Shown here piece after piece: positions 38,364 to 47,546 of a DNA stretch of 64,000 bases. The notes beneath the pieces are model-generated. The model was not told the DNA's origin and did no database searches. It saw nothing but the letters and a program-made list of their open reading frames with translations. The DNA is taken from the NCBI GenBank assembly GCA_018654575.1, contig JABILI010000014.1, forward strand, positions 1 to 64,000, read 5' to 3'. Source of the stretch: Porticoccaceae bacterium. GTDB taxonomy: Bacteria > Pseudomonadota > Gammaproteobacteria > Pseudomonadales > Porticoccaceae. Positions within the stretch are counted from its first letter, which is position 1. Each line of letters opens with the position of its first letter. The position numbers and the translations under genes were made by a program.

Positions 38364-39209
38364 ATGAAATTTACTGGTACTGACAACTATGTAGCCACCG
38401 AAGAACTTCAGATGGCTGTGAATGCGGCGGTGACACTGCAGCGGCCACTTCTTATTAAAGGTGAGCCCGGCACAGGAAAGACCTTGCTTGCTGAGGAAGT
38501 AGCCAAGGCCCTAGGTAAGCCGTTATTGTCTTGGCACATCAAATCGACAACCAAAGCGCAGCAGGGACTGTATGAGTATGATGCAGTTTCTCGATTGAGG
38601 GACTCCCAGCTCGGTAGCGATAAAGTTCAGGATATCGGCAACTACATTGATAAAGGCAAACTTTGGCAAGCGTTTACAGCTGATGAGCAAGTTGTTTTGC
38701 TAATTGATGAGGTCGATAAAGCAGATATTGAATTTCCTAATGACTTACTTCTCGAGCTTGATCGCATGGAATTCCATGTCTACGAGACTGGCGAGACTAT
38801 TAAGGCGATCCAGCGCCCGATTGTGATTATCACTAGTAATAATGAAAAAGAATTACCTGATGCGTTTTTGCGCCGCTGTTTCTTCCACTTCATCAACTTT
38901 CCTGATCGCATGACTATGCAGCGCATTGTCGACGTACATTTTCCTAAGATCAAAAAACAATTGGTTGACGATGCAATGGACATCTTCTTTGACGTCAGAA
39001 AGATTCCTGGTTTAAAGAAAAAGCCGTCTACGTCGGAGTTAGTGGATTGGTTAAAACTCATTATGTCGGACGACATACCTGAGGACATTTTGACAAACCG
39101 CGATCCGACCAAAGCTATTCCACCTCTGTATGGAGCATTATTGAAGAACGAGCAAGACGTACATTTGATGGAGCGGCTCGCATTTATGACGCGTCGTGAA
39201 GCTCGATGA
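38364..39209 (+). CDS. MoxR family AAA+ ATPase
   Basis: A 281-residue AAA+ ATPase of the MoxR type. Walker A is GEPGTGKT at residues 33-40, Walker B VLLIDEVDKADIEFPNDLLLEL, and the sensor and arginine finger region PDAFLRRCFFHFINFPD. MoxR proteins act with a von Willebrand A partner to insert metals or remodel protein complexes. The partner lies 23 bases downstream. The family member closest by pattern accompanies CoxE-like vWA proteins. It is divergent from the ECF operon over 212 bases. Confidence 0.92.
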   Translation: MKFTGTDNYVATEELQMAVNAAVTLQRPLLIKGEPGTGKTLLAEEVAKALGKPLLSWHIKSTTKAQQGLYEYDAVSRLRDSQLGSDKVQDIGNYIDKGKLWQAFTADEQVVLLIDEVDKADIEFPNDLLLELDRMEFHVYETGETIKAIQRPIVIITSNNEKELPDAFLRRCFFHFINFPDRMTMQRIVDVHFPKIKKQLVDDAMDIFFDVRKIPGLKKKPSTSELVDWLKLIMSDDIPEDILTNRDPTKAIPPLYGALLKNEQDVHLMERLAFMTRREAR

Positions 39210-39232
39210 AATCTCAATCAAGAGCCTAAGCT

Positions 39233-40408
39233 ATGCTGATTAATTTTTTTAATACGCTAAAAAAAGCCAGAGTTCCTGTCTCTATTAAGGAGCTTCTAGA
39301 CCTTTTGGCCGCCATGGAGCAGAATCTAGCGTTTGGTTCGGTGGACGATTTTTATCTGCTGGCTCGCACATGTATGGTCAAAGATGAGAAATACTACGAC
39401 CGTTTTGATCGGGCTTTTGGGGCTTATTTTAAAAACTTAGAGAATATTGACGGTATTGTTGAAGCATTATTACCTGAAGATTGGTTACGCAAAGAGTTCG
39501 AAAAGTACTTTACTGACGAAGAAAAAGCCAAGGTAGAGAGTCTTGGCGGCCTCGAAAAACTCATTGAAGAGTTTAAAAAACGTCTTGAGGAGCAGAAAGA
39601 AAGGCACGAGGGTGGTAATAAATGGGTGGGGACCAATGGCACATCTCCCTTTGGTCATGGAGGTTTCAACCCTGAAGGCATACGTATAGGCGGGCCAGGC
39701 GGTAAGGGAACAGCGGTTAAAGTTTGGGACGAACGCCAATACCAAGATTTGGATGACTCTGTTCAAATAGGAACACGAAACATAAAGGTTGCTTTGCGGC
39801 GGTTACGTAAGTTTGCTCGAGAAGGTTCTGCCGATCAGCTGGATTTAGATGACACCATACGCAGCACTGCAAGGAACGCTGGATATTTAGATATCAAGAT
39901 GGTGCCAGAGCGACATAATGCGGTAAAGGTGCTGATTTTCTTCGATGTCGGTGGTTCTATGGACCCCTATGTAAAGCTCTGTGAAGAACTGTTCTCAGCG
40001 GCGAAGACCGAGTTTAAGCATCTGGAGTACTTTTACTTCCACAATTGCTTGTATGACTATGTTTGGAAAGATAATCACCGTCGTCGTGAGGAACAAATAT
40101 CAACATTTGATTTGATGCATAAATACTCTTCGGACTACAAGGTTATCTTTGTAGGAGATGCGTCTATGGCACCCTATGAGGTGACAAGTTCTGGCGGAAG
40201 TGTCGAGTACAATAATGATGAGTCGGGGGCTGTTTGGATGCAACGCATGGCCAAGACTTATGATAAGTTGGTCTGGTTAAATCCAGTACAAGAAAAATAT
40301 TGGGATTACACGCCATCGATTATGATGCTGAAAGAATTAACAGAGGATAAAATGTTTCCTTTGACGCTCGGCGGTCTGGAAAAGGGCATGGCCCTTTTGT
40401 CGCGTTAG
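39233..40408 (+). CDS. von Willebrand A domain protein (CoxE-like)
   Basis: A 391-residue soluble protein. The N-terminal 100 residues are helical, then a charged coiled-coil segment (about residues 98-130) and a Gly-rich linker lead to a vWA domain from about residue 228. The metal-site motif reads DVGGSMD with Asp238 and Ser242, a variant of DxSxS seen in the CoxE-like family. FVGDASMAPYEV provides a further MIDAS-like loop, and LVWLNPV follows. With the MoxR ATPase upstream it likely forms a chaperone pair; the client is unknown. Confidence 0.9.
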   Translation: MLINFFNTLKKARVPVSIKELLDLLAAMEQNLAFGSVDDFYLLARTCMVKDEKYYDRFDRAFGAYFKNLENIDGIVEALLPEDWLRKEFEKYFTDEEKAKVESLGGLEKLIEEFKKRLEEQKERHEGGNKWVGTNGTSPFGHGGFNPEGIRIGGPGGKGTAVKVWDERQYQDLDDSVQIGTRNIKVALRRLRKFAREGSADQLDLDDTIRSTARNAGYLDIKMVPERHNAVKVLIFFDVGGSMDPYVKLCEELFSAAKTEFKHLEYFYFHNCLYDYVWKDNHRRREEQISTFDLMHKYSSDYKVIFVGDASMAPYEVTSSGGSVEYNNDESGAVWMQRMAKTYDKLVWLNPVQEKYWDYTPSIMMLKELTEDKMFPLTLGGLEKGMALLSR

Positions 40409-40462
40409 TAACAGCGATCTCGGGCTATTTTTTTGCGTATAACCAAATTATTGTGATGAAAA

Positions 40463-42121
40463 ATGTTAATTAAAGCTGCTGTCATCCAAGCTCAAGAAAA
40501 AGTGGGTATATCCACTACGCAGCCCGCGTTGCCAGCACGATCCATGTTGCAGGTATGGACTGAGGCAGTCTCGGATTCCAGCTCTAATCCCGCGTTTACC
40601 TGCTTGGGCCAAACACTTAGTTATGGCGAAATAGATCAACTGTCGAGAAGAGTCGCTAGTTATCTCCAGAAACGTCTTAGATTGCAGGCGGGCGATCGGA
40701 TCGCGATCCAACTCCCAAACCTCATCCAATATCCGGTAGTAGCCATAGCGGCAATGAAGCTTGGATTAGTCATTGTTAATACTAATCCCATGTATTCAGT
40801 CAGAGAATTAGTCCACCAGTTTAATGATGCGGGCGTCAAAGCTGTGATTGTTCTTGATCAGTTTTATAGCGTACTTGCTGAAGCTGCTCCTCAGACGAGT
40901 GTTGAGCACATTATCGTCACTCGTCCTCTAGATATCATGGCCTCCTCAAAACAAAAGGTGCTGGGAGGGCTAATGAGAATAATGGGGAAAAGGCCCATGA
41001 TAAAAGATCAAAATATTATTGATTTTAAAGATTTGTTAGCCGGTGGTACCAGTTATAGCAACCATAGGGCCTCTGTGTATGATATTTGCGCATTGCAATA
41101 CACCGGGGGGACCACAGGAGCATCCAAAGGGGTAATGCTGACTCAATCTTGTTTAATGGCCAATGTTGCTCAGGCACTGGATGTCATCTCTATTACAAGC
41201 GAGTCGTTAAGATACAGCGTTACCGCGCTTCCACTTCCTCTCTACCATATATATGCGTTCTCACTGTGCATTGGCGTACTACCTGCGCTTAGAAGTCACT
41301 CGGTATTGATTCCTGACCCCCGTAACATTCCGCTATTGGTTAAGGTGATCAAGAAGCTAAAGATTCAGAATTTTTGTGGTTTGAATTCCTTATTTGTGGC
41401 ACTTTTGGAAAATGAAGACTTCCGTAGACTTAGTTTTGAAGACCTTAAGATGACGCTATCTGGGGGAATGCCACTAATGAACGCGGTAGCAGAAAAATGG
41501 GAAAAGGTGACTGGATGCATTATCAGTGAAGGTTACGGCATGACTGAGTCTTCGCCTGTTATCTCAATGAATCCGCCAGGCTTTGAAAGAATGGGTACCG
41601 CTGGGATACCTATTCCTGGTACAGAGATTAAGGTCATTGACGAGGCTGGAAATGAGCAGCCTGTTAATGGGGTTGGTGAGTTATGCATCCGAGGTGATCA
41701 AGTGATGGCAGGGTATTGGAATCAACCTGAGCAAACAGCAGAGACTGTTGTAGATGGTTGGTTACATACCGGTGACATTGTGACAGTAGACGATGGCGGC
41801 TACATTAAAATTGTTGATCGCCTCAAAGATATGATTATTGTGTCGGGCTTTAATGTTTACCCAAATGAACTTGAGCAGGTGCTGACGACACACGAGCATG
41901 TATCTCAATGCGCCGCTGTGGGCGTTCCCGATGATAAGGCGGGCGAGCTAGTCAAAATGTTTGTCGTTAGATCTAGTTCGTCACTAACTGAGTCTAAAGT
42001 CATCGAGTTTTGCAAGAGCCGTATGGCGGGTTACAAAGTTCCTAAGTTCGTAGAATTTCGCGATGGATTGCCGATGACAAATGTAGGCAAGGTTCTGCGC
42101 AAGAACCTCAAAGGGCTCTAA
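40463..42121 (+). CDS. long-chain fatty acid / acyl-CoA ligase (FadD-like)
   Basis: A 552-residue AMP-forming ligase that would activate a fatty acid to its CoA thioester. The AMP-binding signature YTGGTTGASKGVML, the GYGMTESSP motif, the GWLHTGDIVTVDDGGYIKIVDRLKD motif and the C-terminal catalytic lysine in NVGKVLRKNL are all present. Length and pattern are those of FadD. Chain-length preference cannot be inferred. The ribosome-binding site is weak. A strong terminator follows its stop. Confidence 0.92.
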   Translation: MLIKAAVIQAQEKVGISTTQPALPARSMLQVWTEAVSDSSSNPAFTCLGQTLSYGEIDQLSRRVASYLQKRLRLQAGDRIAIQLPNLIQYPVVAIAAMKLGLVIVNTNPMYSVRELVHQFNDAGVKAVIVLDQFYSVLAEAAPQTSVEHIIVTRPLDIMASSKQKVLGGLMRIMGKRPMIKDQNIIDFKDLLAGGTSYSNHRASVYDICALQYTGGTTGASKGVMLTQSCLMANVAQALDVISITSESLRYSVTALPLPLYHIYAFSLCIGVLPALRSHSVLIPDPRNIPLLVKVIKKLKIQNFCGLNSLFVALLENEDFRRLSFEDLKMTLSGGMPLMNAVAEKWEKVTGCIISEGYGMTESSPVISMNPPGFERMGTAGIPIPGTEIKVIDEAGNEQPVNGVGELCIRGDQVMAGYWNQPEQTAETVVDGWLHTGDIVTVDDGGYIKIVDRLKDMIIVSGFNVYPNELEQVLTTHEHVSQCAAVGVPDDKAGELVKMFVVRSSSSLTESKVIEFCKSRMAGYKVPKFVEFRDGLPMTNVGKVLRKNLKGL

Positions 42122-42139
42122 GCTAGCATGCCTTATTGG

Positions 42140-42169
42140 AAAAACCCGGGCCTAAAAGCCCGGGTTTTT
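42140..42169. terminator. intrinsic terminator between fadD-like gene and nhaB
   Basis: A perfect 12-base stem (AAAAACCCGGGC with GCCCGGGTTTTT) has a 6-base loop and a run of five T on the plus strand and of A on the other. It serves both convergent genes, the acyl-CoA ligase ending at 42121 and nhaB ending at 42197. Confidence 0.93.
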
Positions 42170-42196
42170 GTATCACTGTTGATGTAATATTAAGTA

Positions 42197-43702
42197 TTAG
42201 AGTGCGTAAAGAACTCCAAGCAACCCTACAGTAGTCAGCACGATGGTATAGGGTAGAGCCATAATAACCATCCGCATATAGGATAGTCTTATCAATGGTG
42301 CCAAGGCAGACGTTAGTAAAAACAAGAAAGCCGCCTGTCCATTAGGCGTAGCAACACTAGGGAGATTAGTGCCGGTATTAATAGCTACAACGAGCTTATC
42401 AAAATGATCTCGAGTTATATCACCTGCATCAAACACGGCCCTAACCTCATTAATATAAACCGTAGCAACAAATACATTGTCACTGATAGCGGATAGCAAT
42501 CCGTTTGCAAGGAAAAATACGGCCGGCTGAATGGCTGGATCTTGAGCCAAGACCCAAGTGATAACGGGCGAAAATAGATGCTGTTCATGAATCACTGCAA
42601 CGATAGCGAAAAATACCACTAACAGAGCAGTAAAGGGCAACGCCTCTTCAAATGCGCTCCCTATACGATGCTCTTCAGTAATACCGTTAAATGAGGTTAA
42701 AAGAATGATAACCATAAGGCCGATCAAGCCTACGGCTGCCCAGTGAAACGCAAGACCCAGCACCAAAATAACCGCAACAATGACTTGAACGATGAGAGCC
42801 GCCTTATCATATTGGGTCCGCTTAGCAGTGTCATTATCACTTGATTGCTGGAGGACCTCACGAACCTCATCGGGTAGCTTGGCGCCATAACCGAATACCT
42901 TGAACTTTTCTAACAGGACACAGCATATCAATCCGCAGAATAGTACTGGCATAGTGACGGGCGCCATGCGCGTGAAGAATTCAATAAACTCCCAGCCCGC
43001 TCTTTCTGCGATTAACAAATTTTGTGGTTCGCCCACCGTAGTGCAAACACCACCCAACGCAGTGCCGACGGCACCGTGCATGATCAGGCTTCGTAAAAAA
43101 GCTCTAAAATCCTCTAGATTACTCCGGTGATTATCCTGCAACCTTTCGTCATCACTATGATCGTGATCCTCGTCAACAATCTTTCTGCCTGAAGCGACCT
43201 TGTGGTAAACGGAGTAGAAGCCAACGGCTATTGTGATTAAGACGGCAGTAACGGTTAAAGCATCTAAAAAGGCCGATAGAAAAGCCCCTGAAAAGCAAAA
43301 CATGAATGAAAGGGTTGTTTTTGATTTCACGTTAAGTAAAAGTTTAGTGAAAACAAACAACAGCATATCTCTCATAAAATAAATGCCAGCAACCATAAAC
43401 ATCAGCAGCAAAATGACTTGCAGATTGGCCGCGACCTCTTGGTAGACCGCTTCTGGGCTCGCCATTCCAAGAATAATAGCTTCAATGGCTAATAGCCCGC
43501 CAGGTTGAAGTGGGTAGCATTTTAACGCCATCGCTAGGGTAAAGATAAATTCAGCTATTAGCGCCCAGCCTGTGACAAAGGGACCAAAGATATAAAGCAT
43601 AATGGGATTTAAAATCAGAAACGCGATGATCGCGGCTTCATACCACCCAGGGGAGTTACCTAAAAAGTTCTTTTTGAAAGCCTGAGAGAGCGTAGGTGTC
43701 AT
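42197..43702 (-). CDS. nhaB: Na+/H+ antiporter NhaB
   Basis: A 501-residue inner-membrane antiporter that expels sodium in exchange for protons. Hydrophobic helices span the chain, with the NhaB landmarks [21 protein letters not shown] at the start, [20 protein letters not shown], and [41 protein letters not shown] near the C-terminus carries conserved membrane residues. Length matches other NhaB proteins (about 500-515). AAGGA lies eleven bases before the ATG. It is a single gene facing the acyl-CoA ligase. Sodium tolerance would suit a marine life style. Confidence 0.96.
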   Translation of the reverse strand: MTPTLSQAFKKNFLGNSPGWYEAAIIAFLILNPIMLYIFGPFVTGWALIAEFIFTLAMALKCYPLQPGGLLAIEAIILGMASPEAVYQEVAANLQVILLLMFMVAGIYFMRDMLLFVFTKLLLNVKSKTTLSFMFCFSGAFLSAFLDALTVTAVLITIAVGFYSVYHKVASGRKIVDEDHDHSDDERLQDNHRSNLEDFRAFLRSLIMHGAVGTALGGVCTTVGEPQNLLIAERAGWEFIEFFTRMAPVTMPVLFCGLICCVLLEKFKVFGYGAKLPDEVREVLQQSSDNDTAKRTQYDKAALIVQVIVAVILVLGLAFHWAAVGLIGLMVIILLTSFNGITEEHRIGSAFEEALPFTALLVVFFAIVAVIHEQHLFSPVITWVLAQDPAIQPAVFFLANGLLSAISDNVFVATVYINEVRAVFDAGDITRDHFDKLVVAINTGTNLPSVATPNGQAAFLFLLTSALAPLIRLSYMRMVIMALPYTIVLTTVGLLGVLYAL

Positions 43703-43907
43703 CTATGCATTCCTTTTTTATATTGCATGTAAAGTAAACTTGTTTGAGGTAACTATGAAGCCAATTTACCAGTCACTACAGTAAAACATCCTAGCCAACC
43801 ATGCTAGACTTACATCACTTTTTAGTAGCGGCAAACCTTATCTTTCCTCCCCTGTTTTTGCAAGGGCTGGAGATTAAATTTGAATCATATTTAGAGGCTT
43901 AATTCTT

Positions 43908-44765
43908 GTGCTTGCACCTTTACAGCTAAATGGCTTTTATGCTGCTTCAAAAGCAATCGGCAGTGCCAATAAGTGGATCGTAGCCGTGATAGAGGGTGAC
44001 TTATTGATAGCGTCGGAGAACACTGTTAGCGTAGCCTCCATAGCTCTTGACCTCGATAAGGCTGATTCGCTCAAATTTTTTCGTGAGCGCAGTATTTGTA
44101 TTGGACAATGGCAGGACAGCGACTGTGAAGTATGGGAATTGATCCCAGAGGCTGCTGCGATCGATGGGTTTAGCAGGGTTGAATTAAGGTCTGTACTCGC
44201 AAAATCTACAGATGCAGAGTTTTCCCTTATTTGTCGGGCTTTACAGCTTCTGGATTGGGAAGTTAAGCATAAGTATTGTGGGTCTTGCGGAGAGCCTAAT
44301 CGAGCTTCAGAGACTGAGCATGCACTTCAATGTCATTCATGTGATATCCAGCAGTACCCGAGGATCTCGCCTTGTGTCATTGTAGCGGTTATCAAGGATG
44401 ATAAATGTTTATTTGCACGGCATCCCAACTGGCCAGGCAATAGATTTAGTACTCTCGCTGGCTTTATTGAGGCTGGTGAGAGCGCTGAGCAGGCTCTGCA
44501 TCGTGAGGTATATGAAGAAGTCGGTATCGAGATTGAGAATATCCGATATGTTGGCAGCCAGGCATGGCCATATCCTGGGCAATTAATGTTGGGGTATATA
44601 GCTGACGCAAAGACGGATATCATAAAAATCGATGGCGTAGAGATAGCGGAGGCAAACTGGCATAGGTATGATCAGCTACCCGATGTTATTGCGCCCCCGA
44701 CTATTATGGCAGGACGTTTAATTGAACAATTTGTCATGGAATCTAAAGCTAAGTACGGCAGATGA
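43908..44765 (+). CDS. nudC: NAD+ diphosphatase / NADH pyrophosphatase (Nudix)
   Basis: NudC cleaves NADH to NMNH and AMP and removes NAD caps from RNA. The 285-residue protein has a zinc ribbon (YCGSCGEP...CHSCD) in its middle, followed by QYPRISPCVIVAV, then the Nudix box GFIEAGESAEQALHREVYEEVGIEI. After the box the family hallmark SQPWPFPxS appears as SQAWPYPGQ, with changes at three positions. GTG 43908 is the start with AGAGG upstream. The neighbour sohB follows after 67 bases. Confidence 0.92.
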   Translation: MLAPLQLNGFYAASKAIGSANKWIVAVIEGDLLIASENTVSVASIALDLDKADSLKFFRERSICIGQWQDSDCEVWELIPEAAAIDGFSRVELRSVLAKSTDAEFSLICRALQLLDWEVKHKYCGSCGEPNRASETEHALQCHSCDIQQYPRISPCVIVAVIKDDKCLFARHPNWPGNRFSTLAGFIEAGESAEQALHREVYEEVGIEIENIRYVGSQAWPYPGQLMLGYIADAKTDIIKIDGVEIAEANWHRYDQLPDVIAPPTIMAGRLIEQFVMESKAKYGR

Positions 44766-44832
44766 CAGCGATATTGGTTGCCTTGTAAAACGGCGTTTAA
44801 TATAAAAAACTATTTACAATTTGGAGTCTGGT

Positions 44833-45912
44833 TTGGAATTTTTATTTGAATATGGGTTGTTTTTTGCCAAAGTAGCAACGATGTTAATTGCTTTTGTTGT
44901 GATTGTGAGTGTGGTTGTCAGTGCTAGTCAGAGAAATAAGGTCGGCCCAGGGAAAGGCCACCTTGAAATTACTTCGCTTAATCCACAGTTTGAGGAACTT
45001 AAAGAAACTATGTTGCTTGCTACAACGGATGAGATCCATCAAAAAACGGAAGAGAAAAGATTACACAAGGCTAAAAAGAGACAGATTGCTGCAGATAAAA
45101 AGGCTGCCAAGAACAGGAGCGCGTCCCAAGAGAACCTTGAGAAAAAGCCGAAAAGTAAAGTCTTTGTGCTTAATTTTAATGGCAATATCAGCGCAGCGGC
45201 GGTTGAGCACCTGCGCGAAGAGATTACAGCAATCCTGACCCAGGCCAGCAGCAATGATGAGGTTCTGTTAAAGCTAGAAAGCCCAGGTGGCATGGTGCAT
45301 AGCTATGGCCTTGCCAGCAGTCAGCTAGATAGATTGCGCAAAAAGAACATCCCTTTAACGGTATGTGTTGATAGAGTGGCTGCCAGCGGCGGTTACATGA
45401 TGGCCTGTGTGGCCGATAAAATTCTCGCTGCTCCATTCGCGATTATTGGTTCGATTGGCGTGGTGGCGCAGATTCCCAATTTCAATAAACTATTGAAAAA
45501 GCATGATGTGGAGTTTGAAATGTTGACGGCTGGTGAGCATAAGCGAACCTTGACCATGTTTGGTGAAAATACCGATAAGGGCCGTGAAAAGTTCGTTGAA
45601 GAACTAGAAGATACGCATCAGCTATTTAAAGACTATGTCTCTGAGCGTCGTCCCCAAGTGGATATTGATAAAATTGCTACTGGCGAAATTTGGTTCGGTT
45701 CAAGGGCTTTAGCCATGTCGCTTATTGATGACATTCAGACTAGCGACGAATACTTGGTCTCTCGAATTGAGAAAGCTGATGTCTTTGAGGTTGCCTATGT
45801 GTTTAAGAAAAAATTCCACGAACGGTTAGGTCTAGCCGCTGAGGAAAGTGCTGATCGCCTGTTAGTGCGATGGTGGTCGAGATTGACACAAGACTCTAAC
45901 AGACACCTCTAG
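44833..45912 (+). CDS. sohB: inner-membrane peptidase SohB (S49 family)
   Basis: A 359-residue signal-peptide-peptidase-like serine protease of family S49. It begins MEFLFEYGLFFAKVATML, close to E. coli SohB, with a membrane helix, then a charged linker with many Lys (about residues 55-105), then the protease domain from KVFVLNFNGNISA. SPGGMVHSYGLA and the nucleophile serine in RVAASGGYMMACVADKI are present, as is the catalytic lysine region later. TTG 44833 has GGAG six bases upstream, so I prefer it to TTG 44821. It ends seven bases before the convergent antiporter gene. Confidence 0.93.
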   Translation: MEFLFEYGLFFAKVATMLIAFVVIVSVVVSASQRNKVGPGKGHLEITSLNPQFEELKETMLLATTDEIHQKTEEKRLHKAKKRQIAADKKAAKNRSASQENLEKKPKSKVFVLNFNGNISAAAVEHLREEITAILTQASSNDEVLLKLESPGGMVHSYGLASSQLDRLRKKNIPLTVCVDRVAASGGYMMACVADKILAAPFAIIGSIGVVAQIPNFNKLLKKHDVEFEMLTAGEHKRTLTMFGENTDKGREKFVEELEDTHQLFKDYVSERRPQVDIDKIATGEIWFGSRALAMSLIDDIQTSDEYLVSRIEKADVFEVAYVFKKKFHERLGLAAEESADRLLVRWWSRLTQDSNRHL

Positions 45913-45918
45913 CTCTTT

Positions 45919-47097
45919 TTAGTCCCGGCGTAGTTTGTCATTTATTGCAATTGGGGTCGGGAAGTTAAGAACAACAATATAGCTTGAGACCAAGAAAGTA
46001 AGAATTGCAGTCCCTTGAATTAAGTGGGAAGTATGCGAGCCGATCAAGCCTGTGTTAAAAGCAAGGTAGGCGATCATTAGAGAGAATTCACTGTTTTGCC
46101 CTAATCTAAATCCTATATCCCAGGCCAAGCCCTCAGTTTCGCTCTGTGACTTGAGTAGCCAGTGGTAAGTCAACGGCTTGATTATTAGCATCAGTGTTGC
46201 TAATAGGCCTGCAGCTACGGCTATGTCTGGAATTAATGAAAGGTTAAAGCCACTGCCCAACGAAAAGAAAAACAAAATCAAGAAGAAGTCTCTTAATGGT
46301 TTTAGGTTAAGTGCGATATATTGGGAGATGGGGCTTGTTGCGATTGAGATGCCTGCCACAAAAGCGCCGATTTCACGTGACAGTCCTGAATACTCTGCTA
46401 GTTCTGCGATACCCAAGCACCAACCTAATGCTAGCAAGAATACATACTCGCCAATTCGGTCAAACCGTGAAAATAGTGGCTGCAGGACTATTTTCACGGA
46501 AATGAAACAACCTCCAACTAAAGCGGGAAGGGCGACAAGACTTTTCCCCAGCGGAAGCAGAGTTCCATTGGTTAGATCCCCTGAGATAAGTAATAGCAAT
46601 ACGAAGATAGCCAAGAAGTCCTGCATCAGCAGCATGCCGACCATTAATTCACCAGAATGTTTGTGATGTAGCGCTGTGGTCGGTAGTAATTTAATGCCAA
46701 TAATTGTGCTTGAGAACATCATGGCAATGCCAATAATGATGCTTTCGATAATAGAGTAGCCGAACAGGTGGCCTGTCCCAAAGCCTATGAGCGCAAAGAG
46801 AGTTGAACTGATCAGTGTTACATGCGTGACTTCACGCAGCACTCTTAATAGAATCTGTGGCTGCATATCCAGACCTAATAAAAACAATAAAAATATGATT
46901 CCTATACTACCAATTTGTCCTATTAGATCGACGTCTGATACCCAGCCCAAGCCATAGGGCCCTATTGCAGCTCCCAACACGATGTAGGCAACTAAAAGAG
47001 GTTGTCGACCGAATAGGGCCATCGACGCCACGACGGCTCCGCCGGTAAAGATAAGGAAAAAGAGCTGTATAACGTCGTTATGCATAGGGCCCATCAT
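45919..47097 (-). CDS. CPA2 family cation:proton antiporter (Kef-type)
   Basis: A 392-residue membrane protein of the monovalent cation:proton antiporter-2 family. About 12 hydrophobic helices are visible, including GAAIGPYGLGWV, FLLFLLGLDMQP, and MFSSTIIGIKLLP. There is no cytoplasmic RCK (TrkA-N) domain, so this is the short form, unlike KefB or KefC which carry one. Whether it moves K+ or Na+ is undetermined. Two Met codons start the frame and neither has a clear ribosome-binding site; an internal Met at 47085 is an alternative start. Confidence 0.85.
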   Translation of the reverse strand: MMGPMHNDVIQLFFLIFTGGAVVASMALFGRQPLLVAYIVLGAAIGPYGLGWVSDVDLIGQIGSIGIIFLLFLLGLDMQPQILLRVLREVTHVTLISSTLFALIGFGTGHLFGYSIIESIIIGIAMMFSSTIIGIKLLPTTALHHKHSGELMVGMLLMQDFLAIFVLLLLISGDLTNGTLLPLGKSLVALPALVGGCFISVKIVLQPLFSRFDRIGEYVFLLALGWCLGIAELAEYSGLSREIGAFVAGISIATSPISQYIALNLKPLRDFFLILFFFSLGSGFNLSLIPDIAVAAGLLATLMLIIKPLTYHWLLKSQSETEGLAWDIGFRLGQNSEFSLMIAYLAFNTGLIGSHTSHLIQGTAILTFLVSSYIVVLNFPTPIAINDKLRRD

Positions 47098-47404
47098 TTA
47101 ATTAAAAGCTGTAAGTTTAAAATGGCTAGTCAGTTAGGTTTTACTGGAACTAATAAGGAGCCTAGATCTATATACCCCTTTTTTAAGATTTTCACCAAGC
47201 TCGTTAAGTGCTACTGCAGGATAAGATGGATCATAGTTTAAAGAGCAGATCAGGCAACCACAAGGCCGAAGTCTGCATTGCGACTATTATTCTTATTCTA
47301 TTGACCCGTAGATCGATAATTTCTGCATGAAGGGACGACAAAGCAAGACAGGTTGCTGATTGGTTGGTAAAATGCACTCTCGAAAGACTATTAGGCTCTT
47401 AGCA
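47098..47404 (+). other. 307-base intergenic region, no clear element
   Basis: Between the divergent antiporter and the short membrane ORF before nadA no tRNA, terminator or known riboswitch is visible. It must hold the promoters for both sides. Confidence 0.5.
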
Positions 47405-47521
47405 ATGACTGACAACAATACCCCGCAGGAAAGTGTTGATTCGAAGGCTGATGCAATCGCGGCAGTTGCAATATTATTTATCGTAGTAACGGCCGTTGTT
47501 TATTGGCTTTCTAGATTTTAG
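47405..47521 (+). CDS. 38-residue single-pass membrane protein
   Basis: A short frame starting at ATG 47405 encodes 38 residues: a polar acidic N-terminus of about 17 residues followed by one clear membrane helix ([20 protein letters not shown]) and a basic Arg-Phe end. This order of polar head, helix and C-terminal arginine looks like a real small membrane protein and not chance translation. The ribosome-binding site is weak (TTAGG). It ends 25 bases before nadA and is probably co-transcribed. Its function is unknown. Confidence 0.6.
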   Translation: MTDNNTPQESVDSKADAIAAVAILFIVVTAVVYWLSRF

Positions 47522-47546
47522 GTTTAAGACCCGAGGCCTCCCAGTA

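Noticed and set aside
46178..46666. 162-codon plus-strand frame inside the CPA2 antiporter
   Set aside because: Shadow of the minus-strand membrane protein; composition is as expected for antisense of hydrophobic codons.
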